Shown here piece by piece: positions 55,201-64,000 of a stretch of DNA of 64,000 nucleotides. The notes beneath the pieces are model-generated. The model was not told the DNA's origin and searched no databases. It saw only the letters and a program-made list of their open reading frames with translations. The translations under genes and the position numbers were made by a program. Location: NCBI RefSeq assembly GCF_014356525.2, contig NC_052510.1:18953999-19017998 (forward strand). The letters run 5' to 3'. This DNA is from Nilaparvata lugens (lineage: Eukaryota; Arthropoda; Insecta; Hemiptera; Delphacidae). Position 1 is the first letter of the stretch. Each line of letters starts with the position of its first letter.

Positions 55201-58143
55201 TTGTTTAAAATGAATGAATTGCCTTTCGTGACAGCTATTCTTTGTAAACTACCTTTGAACAGTTGCTCTAGTGAGCCAGGGTGTCAATTTGTAGATTGTA
55301 GATTCCAACCAGTTTGACACACGCACAACTGCCAACGCCCTTCTTGCAGAAAGGTGTTGCTGAAGCCTACGTGAACAATAGTATTTCAAAACATTGTTAT
55401 TCGAGGAGCTATTCACAAGTAATTGTCAATAAGGGCTTGTCTATTATAAACTGTAGGATGTTGAACAAACTAATATACAGTCGAACCTCTCTATAACAAA
55501 CCTCCAGCTAACGAAATCCTCTACACGACGAATTTTTACCTGGTCCCATGACATTTTAGAGTTTTTGCTGCTTATTTACCTCTATTTAACGAATTTCGGA
55601 CCTCTCAACAACAAAGTTTCTTCTTGACTTCAACATACAAAGTGTAGTGTGTATAGGAAGCAGACGGTCATTTTCAAGGAATTCTTTAGTTTCAGCAGAA
55701 AGGTCAATAGACTAAAAATAATGGCAATTCAGGTAGGAAGAAGATAGGGTGGTACGATATTATAGATCCATAGGATCGTGGCAGTTTTCTTGACAGAACC
55801 TCTCAATAACGAATACCTCTCAGCAGCGAATTTTTTCTCGGGATAATCGACTTCGTTATACAGAGGTTCGACTGTATTTTCATTTTCATAGTATTGCTTT
55901 TCGTAACATAAAGGACTGATGATTTCGAAGTATTTTCTATTCTGGTTGTGAATATAGATGTTATTATGGAATGTTGAATATTATTGTTTAACATTGGGCT
56001 CATATATTCTATTGGTATTCATGATAAATTAAGCTTGGTAAATATATTTTGTTCATTTATAGTGGTTTTGTATAGAATAATTATTGAACTAGCGTGAGTT
56101 TTAACTTTTGACTTACTGAAGGACAAAGTCGTTGTCCGTCTGTTTGTATGTTCTACAATAACTTTAAAAAGAATTGATCAATCTTCTCAAATTATGAACA
56201 CGTATTCTCCGAACCCTTTTACAGGTCAAGTTTGTTGGACAACAAATTGGACAACTCACTCTTTTGTCCTTTTTCAGGATATAAAAATAACATTGAAAGT
56301 GCATTAGAAAAAAATTGTTATGATCTATCATTTGGTCAGCTGAAGAATTCTTTGCATGCAATTACTACAGTTTTTCCATTCATTTATTCGTATCATCATC
56401 TGAGGTTATTTGGGAGCAAAGTTAGTAGACTGTCTACTAACGTTGATTTGGGAGCAATCACACACACTGACATAATATGATTTTAGCTGGTTCATTATAC
56501 TTTACAACTTTTGTATCAACAAAATGATATGGGTTGATATAATTATCAATTTGCGGTTTTGGCTATTTATTTTCTCTTGGAACTATGTATCGAAATCATG
56601 TATCAAACATTTAAAAAAATCTTTGAGTGTCAAAGATGTTGAAGCGACAGAGTAATATTTTTAGAGTAATTTTTCATTTCAAATAACATTCCCAATGGAA
56701 ACTGCTGTCAAATTATTATTGTAAGAGAAATATTTAGCAGCTTTAGTAATTTTCATAAACTCTGTATAATCAAAAGTTGAGGGTTTCAAAGATTACAATG
56801 CAAAACAGTTCTTGAACGAGTTCTCTGAACCACGGGGGTCACAAGTTCATACAGATAGAAAAAAGATAAATTCTTTTAACCGTATATTATCATAATATGC
56901 TAGAATAGTATCAGTAGTTATTAGTAATTTTTCATATAGTGATAGCTAATAGTGGTTATAGTAATTGCAATAATAATAATAGACTATTTATTATTTGAAA
57001 TAGCCTATTACTAAATAAGTTTCATAGAATGTGTAAATTATTTATTATGCAGATTTTTATATAATTTGCATTCATCAATTCCATTGAATTAAATTGAATC
57101 GTCATTCTGGGATATATTATGTCACACACTGTCAACAAATTTATTACTTTATATTTCTTTTCTATAAAATATATTATTGAAAGGAAATAAATTATGAAGG
57201 TTTCTGTTTTCTTCGTGATCTATTCATTATTTGAGTTTATGAATTTTGTACTCAGAAATAAATATGGCTGTCTAGCAAGTAGTCAAAAATAGAAAAAAGC
57301 ATGAAATATTTTTTCTGTATACCCAGTTTCCAGTAAGTTACAATTAATCCAGAAGATATAAAGAATAATTTTATTTGACTTTAATTTTATTAATGGACCA
57401 ATCATATGAATAGATGGTATGGTGATTTAATAATAAATTATTTGATTTGAAGTTTCACTTTGAATTGAAAAAAAAGTATAACAATAATTGATGGAGCCTC
57501 AATTTAATCATGATAAAAATTAATCTGGAAGGATCTCATTATCAGATTATTTAACAATGTGTAATAGAATTGACTCATTTATTTATTTATTTATGCATTC
57601 ATAGAAATAAAATAATTCCAAACTTATTAGGAATTATATTGGAAAAGGAACAACAGCTTTTATGTTGATATCAGCAGCATGAGATAATACTGAGAGGGAA
57701 ATTATGGAGTACTGTAGTATCACACAGAAAATATATTTTCCTTTCTCCTCTCTGAGAAGTTACTGTACTAGTGTGTGATTCACTGTATGGTGTGTGCATG
57801 TGTGCGTGTATGCGCTTCATAAAATTGAAAAGATAGCAGAGCAGAGCAAGCCGATCATCTACTAGTAATATTGGATAATTGCCAATCGTGACTTGTTTTT
57901 ATTTTGTTGAATGTGGATGTGGAATGATAATAGCGGAGCAAGGGGAGTAGGTGACAGAGTACTACAACTGTTGGAGGGGGATTTCTGAATTAGCGGGGAA
58001 GGCCTGTCGATGGTACTGATCTCTCGTAGCGAGTTGAAGAACTAACTGTTAGTCACCCATTTTACCCCCCTCCACACCCACTCCACACTGCTGGTCACCC
58101 ATTAAGCGAAACATTAGATGAGTTCTCTGATCTCTTCTCTGTG
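52205..58143. mobile_element. 5.9-kb TIR element inside gag, 7-bp TSD CTAGAAC, no transposase seen
   Basis: The left end CACAGAGAAGGATCAGAG and the right end, inverted CACAGAGAAGAGATCAGAG, form an imperfect TIR of about 22 bp. CTAGAAC is duplicated exactly (52198-52204 and 58144-58150). Deleting the element and one duplication copy restores gag in frame across the site. The interior is AT-rich, has only short open frames and contains a separate pogo-like MITE. Seven-base duplications are known for 1360/ProtoP-like P-superfamily elements and for Dada. I cannot assign it further. Confidence 0.85.
55476..55876. repeat. Pogo/Tigger-like MITE, TA duplication
   Basis: Ends CAGTCGAACCTCTCTATAAC and inverted GTTATACAGAGGTTCGACTG are flanked by TA. 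Sub-terminal AACGAA and CCTCTC motifs repeat inside. The length is about 397 bp and it is non-coding. It lies inside the 5.9-kb element, so it inserted after that element formed or was carried by it. Confidence 0.85.
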
Positions 58144-61100
58144 CTAGAACCCAAAATGAACATGAATCCTTCGATGATTTCTATACTTCCTTGCGTAAAC
58201 TTAGTGCATCATGTGGGTTTTGGGATTATGCTGGACAGTCTTTTGAAAGATAGAATAATTGGTGGAATAAAAAATAAAAACCTCCAAGATCGACTTCTAC
58301 GTGAAGAAGAACTCACATTGGAAAAGTGCGTGAAAATGTGCAGAACAGCTGAACTTGCTAATGAACAGTTGAAAACTCTCAATGAAAGTGTAGCTGCAGT
58401 GAACATTGTACATCGTGAGAAGAATAAAAACTACAACCAGAATCGTTCCGAAAATGTACCTAACTACAAATCAACCCAGAAGTTCCAGCAGCATGAGTCA
58501 AACAAAAGAAATGATCAACCTAGAGATGGCTTCAAGATGGGAAACCAAAGTCAACGCAGAACTATCCGAGATTGCAGTAGATGTGGCCAGGATCACCCAG
58601 AGCGAAATTGTCCTGCATTCAACAGGCAGTGCGCGGTATGCAAGAAAAGAGGACATTATGCGGTAAAATGTAGAAATAAGAAGAATAATATCAGTACGGT
58701 GAGTACAAATTCTGAAAACAATTTATTTTGTGGAACATTAACTTACTGTAAAGGTAAAGACTGGTATGCAACAATTACTTTGAATGAAAATAAAAAGGTC
58801 AATTTCAAGTTAGACACTGGAGCTCAGTGTAATTGTCTTCCAATATCTGAGTATAAAAAATTGAATTTGGGTACTTCAATTTGCAAGTCGAATAATACTC
58901 TATTCAACTATGATAATTCAAAAATAAAAGTTCTTGGTGAGTGTAAAGTATCTTGTAAAGCTGAAAATAATGTAAAGAAATCATTCATTTTCCAAATAGT
59001 AGACATAAGAGCACCTCCTATCCTAGGTAGAGAAGCTTGTGAAGAACTGAATTTAATCAAAAGAATGGATACAGTTTCTACAAATAGTAAGCCTAATAAC
59101 GTAATTGAACAAAATAAAGATATCTTTGAAGGTCTTGGTAAAATTAAAGATTTTGAATGTACATTGAATTTGAAAGAAAATGCTAATCCTAAAGTAGAAG
59201 CTACCAGAAAAGTTCCTATTTATTTAGAGGAAAAATTCAAACAGGAAATTGACAAAATGGTAAATGATGAAATCATTAGGGAAGTAGTTGAACCTACTGA
59301 GTGGGTGAATAGTATTGTCTTGGTGAAAAAACCCAATAATGAAATTCGCATTTGTCTCGATCCTCAGAATTTAAATAAAAATCTATTAAGAGAACGTTTT
59401 TACTTGCCAACATTTGAAGAATTAGCTAGAAAACTAAGTGGATCTGTCATGTTTAGTACATTGGACGCTAATCAGGCTTTCTATCAACTAAAACTTAGTG
59501 ATGACAGTAGTAAATATACTACTTTTAATACAAAATATGGTCGATTTTGTTTCTTGCGAATGCCATATGGTGTGTCCGTGGCATCAGAAATATTTCATAG
59601 ATGTTTTTCTAAAATCTTTGGTGATATCCCCGGTGTTTCAATTTTCATTGATGACCTAATTATTTACGGTAAGTCTGAAAAAGAGCACGATGAAATATTG
59701 CAAGTTGTATTACAAAGAGCTAGAGAATTTAATGTAACATTCAATGCAAACAAATGTAAATTTAAATTACAACAAGTCAATTACATGGGTCATATTATAT
59801 CAAAAGATGGTGTAAAAATAGATGATAAGAAAATCAAAGCTATTGTTGAAATGAAAAAACCTACTAATGTGAAAACTTTAGAAACATTCTTAGGTATGAT
59901 TACATACATTTCTAAATTTATCCCGAATTTGTCAAACAAAACTTCAATTTTGAGAAAATTACTAAAGAAAGATGTTATTTGGCATTGGACTTCTGAGCAT
60001 GACAAGGCATATGATGAGTTGATAAGCATATTAACTTGTAAACCAGTTCTTCAATTTTTTGATCCCAACAAGGAAATAGTATTGTCTGTAGATGCATGCA
60101 AGGATGGATTAGGTTGTGTATTACTTCAAAATAATTTACCGGTTGAATATGCATCCAAGTCATTGAACAGCACTCAACAAAATTATGCAATCATAGAAAA
60201 AGAAACATTAGCTATTCTGTTTGCATGTGAACGTTTCCATCAGTATATTTTTGGTAAACATGTAACTATAGAGAGTGATCATAAACCTCTTGAGAGTATT
60301 TTCAAAAAACCACTTAGTGAGTGTCCTGCTAGATTGCAGAGAATTCGTTTGAGACTATTGCAGTATGATTTTACTATTGTGTACAAACCTGGTAAGGATT
60401 TACTTATAGCAGATTGTTTGTCTAGAACACATTTCAATGCTTATGAAGATGATTCTCTTAGTGACGAAATTGAGTATCAAATATGTGTATTAACTGAGAA
60501 TAATGAATTTGTCCAAAACTATTATGATAAGTTAGTGATTGAAACAGCTAAAGATGAAACTTTGTGTAAAGTAAAGGATATGGTAAATAAGGGATGGCCT
60601 GACAGTATCAAACAGGTACCTTCTGATTGTCAATCTTACTTCAGATATAGAGAAGATTTGTATATAGCTAACGATTTACTATTCAAAAATGATGGTATTG
60701 TTGTTCCAACAAATATGAGAAAGGAAATGTTGAATATTTTGCATTATAATCATATGGGCATAGAAAAATGTAAGTTAAGAGCTAGGAATAGTATATTTTG
60801 GCCTGGAATGTCTAATGACATCAGTAATATGATTTCTACTTGTGAATCTTGCGCAAAATTTAATAATTGTAACAGAAAAGAGTCATTTGTAAGTAGAGAA
60901 ATTCCTGATAGTCCATGGCAAGAGGTAGGAATGGATCTTTTCAAACTTCAAGGAAAAAATTATGTTTTAATTGTTGATTATTTTTCCAAATATGTAGAGA
61001 TAGGATTATTACAAGACTTATCAACTGAATCTGTAATTACAATCATGAAATCTGCTTTTGCTAGACATGGCATACCAAAAATTGTATGGAGTGACAATGG

Positions 61101-61515
61101 TCCACAATTGAAGTTGAATAATACTATATTTAATAAATTTGTCGATGAATGGAAATTTGTACATAAAACGTCAAGTCCTGAATATCCTCAATCAAATGGT
61201 ATGATTGAAAGACAAGTAGGAATTGTAAAGAAAATGTTGAAAAAAGCTATCTATGATGGTAAAGATCCCTACTTAGCATTACTAGAATATAGATGCACAC
61301 CGTTATCAGCCAGTTTGCAATCCCCCTCAGAGTTATTGATGGGTAGAAAAATCGATCATTTGATGCCTAATTTGAATCAATTTGTAAATAGAGATAAGTT
61401 CAAACATGTTAGAGATAAGTTGAAAGAAAGTCAGGAACGTCAAAAATATTATTATGATAGAGGAGCGAGGAATAAAAAAACCATTGAACATTGGAGACCA
61501 AGTTTTTGTGAATAA
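58141..61515 (+). CDS. Gag-Pol polyprotein of Gypsy element (rest of gag, PR, RT, RNase H, IN)
   Basis: A 1124-codon open frame whose first codons lie in the neighbouring insertion; true gag text resumes just after 58150. Visible parts: capsid tail (LLKDRIIGGIKNKNLQDRLL, residues about 35-60), two zinc knuckles near residues 145-180 (CSRCGQDHPERNC, CAVCKKRGHYAVKC), protease LDTGAQ near 222, and RT with FIDDLIIYG near 502. RNase H follows around 645-760, then integrase with an HHCC finger (867-903) and catalytic D, D, E (near 930 MDLF, 983 WSDNGPQ, 1020 MIERQ). Two one-base gains in homopolymers break the full frame: one near 58217 (TTTT) and one near 61485 (a run of seven A), after which the frame ends early. 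Confidence 0.95.
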   Translation: MLEPKMNMNPSMISILPCVNLVHHVGFGIMLDSLLKDRIIGGIKNKNLQDRLLREEELTLEKCVKMCRTAELANEQLKTLNESVAAVNIVHREKNKNYNQNRSENVPNYKSTQKFQQHESNKRNDQPRDGFKMGNQSQRRTIRDCSRCGQDHPERNCPAFNRQCAVCKKRGHYAVKCRNKKNNISTVSTNSENNLFCGTLTYCKGKDWYATITLNENKKVNFKLDTGAQCNCLPISEYKKLNLGTSICKSNNTLFNYDNSKIKVLGECKVSCKAENNVKKSFIFQIVDIRAPPILGREACEELNLIKRMDTVSTNSKPNNVIEQNKDIFEGLGKIKDFECTLNLKENANPKVEATRKVPIYLEEKFKQEIDKMVNDEIIREVVEPTEWVNSIVLVKKPNNEIRICLDPQNLNKNLLRERFYLPTFEELARKLSGSVMFSTLDANQAFYQLKLSDDSSKYTTFNTKYGRFCFLRMPYGVSVASEIFHRCFSKIFGDIPGVSIFIDDLIIYGKSEKEHDEILQVVLQRAREFNVTFNANKCKFKLQQVNYMGHIISKDGVKIDDKKIKAIVEMKKPTNVKTLETFLGMITYISKFIPNLSNKTSILRKLLKKDVIWHWTSEHDKAYDELISILTCKPVLQFFDPNKEIVLSVDACKDGLGCVLLQNNLPVEYASKSLNSTQQNYAIIEKETLAILFACERFHQYIFGKHVTIESDHKPLESIFKKPLSECPARLQRIRLRLLQYDFTIVYKPGKDLLIADCLSRTHFNAYEDDSLSDEIEYQICVLTENNEFVQNYYDKLVIETAKDETLCKVKDMVNKGWPDSIKQVPSDCQSYFRYREDLYIANDLLFKNDGIVVPTNMRKEMLNILHYNHMGIEKCKLRARNSIFWPGMSNDISNMISTCESCAKFNNCNRKESFVSREIPDSPWQEVGMDLFKLQGKNYVLIVDYFSKYVEIGLLQDLSTESVITIMKSAFARHGIPKIVWSDNGPQLKLNNTIFNKFVDEWKFVHKTSSPEYPQSNGMIERQVGIVKKMLKKAIYDGKDPYLALLEYRCTPLSASLQSPSELLMGRKIDHLMPNLNQFVNRDKFKHVRDKLKESQERQKYYYDRGARNKKTIEHWRPSFCE

Positions 61516-61858
61516 AAATTCTTCTAAGGAAAGGGAAAAAGGATTGGTATTAGGATTAGCTGATAGACCAAGATCATATCAAGTTCAGTTAGAGTCAGGA
61601 CAAAGGGTTGAAAGAAACAGAAAACATTTGAATTCTTTCAAATCAAATACTCCATTTTATTTGCATGCCAATGATGATATCTATAATTCAGAAAATAATA
61701 ATGAAAATTCAGATATGAATACAAACGAAAATGAAATCATCCCATTTGCTTATGATGTTGCTGATGATAGAATTGATGAAACTGATAATAGTAAGGTGAG
61801 TGAACGTCCAAAAAGAAATATTAAAGCTCCTAAATATTTGAAAGATTATGTTTTGTAA
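61485..61858 (+). CDS. Pol C-terminal tail (after a frameshift)
   Basis: The frame continuing from the integrase reads KKPLNIGDQVFVNKN, then VERNRKHLNSF, and ends RPKRNIKAPKYLKDYVL with a stop at 61858. This is the usual tail of such Pol proteins, without a chromodomain. It is separated from the main frame only by the extra A near 61485. Confidence 0.88.
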
Positions 61859-61975
61859 AAGTATTTTATTGATTATATTATGTAAGAAAATTATGTTTAT
61901 GATATAAATTTCACTTGCAATATTGTGTTTAATTGAAAAATGAATTGAATGAATTTTGCTTTTGAAAAAGGGAGA

Positions 61976-62175
61976 TGTCATGATAATATATATATCGATA
62001 CTGTGATATCGATATATTGATGTAACTATCGAGTATGTTTTGTATCGACTCTCGAATCATGAACTTGTATTTCGTGTGCTTGTGAGTTATGCTTAGTGCT
62101 TACTGAAATAAATATATCTTGGTGAATTAAACTTTGTGTTAATGATTAAACCTACAAACAATAAGTAACATAACA
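61976..62175 (+). repeat. 3' LTR of the Gypsy element
   Basis: 200 bp, TGTCATGA...AACATAACA, with AATAAA (ACTGAAATAAATATATC) as a poly(A) signal inside. It is the uninterrupted reference for the split 5' LTR (49996-50119 plus 51657-51736). Confidence 0.95.
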
Positions 62176-62180
62176 AACAC

Positions 62181-63380
62181 GTTGCATAATACCACAGAAT
62201 TAATAATAGCAGTAGGTTATAAACAATAATTATAGGAGTTTTCTCTGATAATACCTAAAATAACCTTTCCAGTATTATTATTTTGTCAATATTCAGCCGT
62301 AAATGACCATCGATCCTTTCACATCGATAGCAGAAAAATCGGAAATTTTTTTATCGATGATAAGAGTATCAAGTAGCGATTCAAAGACATTGACAGTAAA
62401 TATCATTATTGAGGACAAAATTATTATATATACAATGAATATTGCTTGCTGTTCGAAATTTATATAATGAAATCAAATTATTATTTATCCTGCCAATATT
62501 GATAAAAATGATAATTATTTGATTGATTCAATCAAGTTATTGAAATATTTGTCAGCTCCGTCGAGCTCTTGATATCGATTCTATTCTATTCTTGATATCG
62601 ATGTTCAAAAAGTCGAAAACAAAAGAACTTGAAATCGAGATTTCTAGGTTTTGTTCGTGTTCCGTGTTGTAGTGTTGTGAGATTTTAGGTTATTTTGAAA
62701 AAAATAACATTCTAGATTTTGAAAGAAAATTAATTATTTATAAATTGAGTGTTCAACGTACGTACATTCATTTTATTTCTTAAATATAAATGTAAAACTA
62801 GAAATTTAATTTAATTGCTTACTACTTTTACAAGTTAAATGTTGAATCTAGAACAAACCACTCATTTTACGTGGGTTGCTATTATTGCTATGAACATGTG
62901 TAACATTTTTACTGGTTTTCGTTAAAATTTGTATGTTTTATAGTATCGAAGTTACCTAAAATTATTCTGCTAGAAAGAATATTCAGTTCAGATAACTAAT
63001 TTGATCTGAAGGTAGGCCTAGTTCTATTTTTATACTAAACTAATGTAATTTGAATAGCCCTACTTTCTTTCCTTTATACAGTAGGCAACGTTAGGTTATT
63101 GAGGATAATAAAGACCGCTGTGTAAATAACTTTGTTTAACAAAATTACTTCATACTTACTTACTTCTCTCCTTAGTCATGACCAGATAACTGGATTGACT
63201 GTGTCAGAAAGTAGACCTGACTTGGTCCTTGTCGTAGAGTTGACATATAACTATGTTCGTAATAAACCCTTATTTACGTTTATAAACTTAGTCAAACATA
63301 TAAAAAACATTTAAGAATAGTAATATTTAAACTTTTTCAAGATGACCTTGCCTGTATGCATTACATTAATTATCACTCGA
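62181..63380. other. Intergenic, no gene recognised
   Basis: AT-rich sequence. TTGTTCGTGTTCCGTGTTG near 62650 could be the start of a transcript but nothing coding follows that I can support. Confidence 0.35.
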
Positions 63381-63382
63381 CG

Positions 63383-64000
63383 TTAGCTGATGTTTCTAGT
63401 GGCTTCAAAGTATTCCTCCACTGAACAGAATGGAGACTCTATTAACCAGTTTTTGATTTTTGTTCTGAAGCTCCTGTCGTCCAAGTTCTTCACACTGTCA
63501 GATAAGGCGTTGTAAATCCTCAGGGCTAGTATTGGGAAACAATCCTTCTTCTTACGCAGTCTGCAGAAAGGGATGTCTATTTTCGCTTTTCCTCTGGTGT
63601 TGTAGGAGTGTCTGTCTTCTCTTCTTGTGAAATTATCCCTTGCGTGCAACAGGGAGATCCAGATATATTGATTGTATACCGTGAGTATTCTCAGCTTGAT
63701 AAAGATGGATCGGCAGTGGTCCAAGTATCCCGCCGAATCTAGGATCCTTAGAGCCTTCTTCTGCTGGAGCAGTACATCTTTACAGCCTGGAGCATGCCCC
63801 CATAACTGAAGTCCATAGTTGATATGGCTATGAAACAGCAAAATACACCTCCACCAGATGCTTCCTGGAGATTAATGGCTTCAGACGTCTCAGTAGGTAC
63901 ATCACTCTGGCTAGTTTCCTACAGATGTTATCAATGTGGCTACTCCAGCCAAGTTTAGCATCCAGTGTAAAACCCAGTAGCTTCACTTCTGTGAGATCGT
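63383..64000 (-). mobile_element. Jockey-like LINE, 3' part of reverse transcriptase (continues beyond right edge)
   Basis: From the right edge the minus strand encodes EVKLLGFTLDAKLGWSSHID and NICRKLARVMYLLRRLK. After a frameshift near 63840 it continues HINYGLQLWGHAPGCKDVLL and on to YNTRGKAKIDIPFCRLRKKK and a stop at 63383. These are the late palm/thumb and C-terminal boxes of a non-LTR RT. The same family text is found at 19615-20000. The frameshift makes it non-functional as read. Confidence 0.85.

Larger units (their letters stand above)
49996..62175 (+). mobile_element. Gypsy-type LTR retrotransposon with two nested insertions
   Basis: The LTRs start TGTCATGA and end AACATAACA. The 3' LTR is 61976-62175 (200 bp) and the 5' LTR is 49996-51736 including a 1.5-kb insertion (204 bp without it). 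The target duplication AACAC is present on both sides (49991-49995, 62176-62180). A primer-binding site TGGCGCAGTCG (51737-51747) complements the 3' end of tRNA-Ser, and a purine tract (GAAAAAGGGAGA) precedes the 3' LTR. The internal region encodes gag-pol with order PR-RT-RNaseH-IN, which defines Ty3/Gypsy. No envelope gene is seen. The LTRs differ by one substitution plus TA-repeat length, so insertion was recent. Confidence 0.95.

Noticed and set aside
58209..61981. Minus-strand frames of 60-90 codons across the pol region
   Set aside because: Antisense shadows of the Gypsy gag-pol frame.
49996..62175. Endogenous retrovirus with envelope
   Set aside because: No envelope-like frame between the end of pol (61858) and the 3' LTR (61976), so it is a plain LTR retrotransposon.

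Overview
The window is animal nuclear DNA, AT-rich, with small phase-conserved exons in long introns, GT-AG splice sites and a heavy load of young and old transposons. The gene content (INO80, a B52/SRSF4-6-type SR protein) and the style of the repeats point to an insect. A hemipteran such as a planthopper is my best guess, but that part rests on memory of repeat families and is not proven here. No bacterial-style features, tRNAs, rRNAs or CRISPR arrays are present.

Layout. (1) 1-15.8 kb, minus strand: eleven exons of the chromatin-remodelling ATPase INO80, from the start codon to just past the Walker A motif. The rest of the ATPase lies beyond the left edge. Its introns carry MITEs, a foldback element, a TIR element with a LINE nested in it, and a TG-repeat-bearing element. 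(2) 16.0-17.4 kb, minus strand: the last two exons of a second gene that I do not recognise, ending about 190 bp upstream of the INO80 exon that holds the start codon. (3) 17.4-24.5 kb: repeats (MITEs, LINE pieces, a second copy of the TG/CA-repeat element with an exact 314-bp tandem duplication) and the likely promoter/5'UTR region of the next gene. (4) 24.5-47.3 kb, plus strand: a complete SR-protein gene. Eleven exons in one path give 339 codons plus stop with every phase consistent. (5) 49.99-62.18 kb: a Gypsy-type LTR retrotransposon with matching 5-bp target duplications. It is interrupted by a PIF/Harbinger element in its 5' LTR (TSD TTA) and by a 5.9-kb TIR element in gag (TSD CTAGAAC). 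(6) 62.2-64.0 kb: intergenic sequence and the 3' part of a minus-strand non-LTR retrotransposon.

The most unusual content is in the SR-protein gene. The first coding exon and the exon after RRM1 each exist as a tandem pair of alternative exons, separated by introns of only 57 and 49 nt. For the first pair, using both copies creates a stop codon exactly at the next splice junction, so the choice is frame-locked. The intron inside RRM2 carries an alternating array of eleven related C/D-box snoRNA units of two families, several with intact C, D', C' and D boxes and terminal stems. Their guides match two conserved large-subunit rRNA segments. This makes the gene a host for an expanded snoRNA cluster as well as a probable self-regulated splicing factor.
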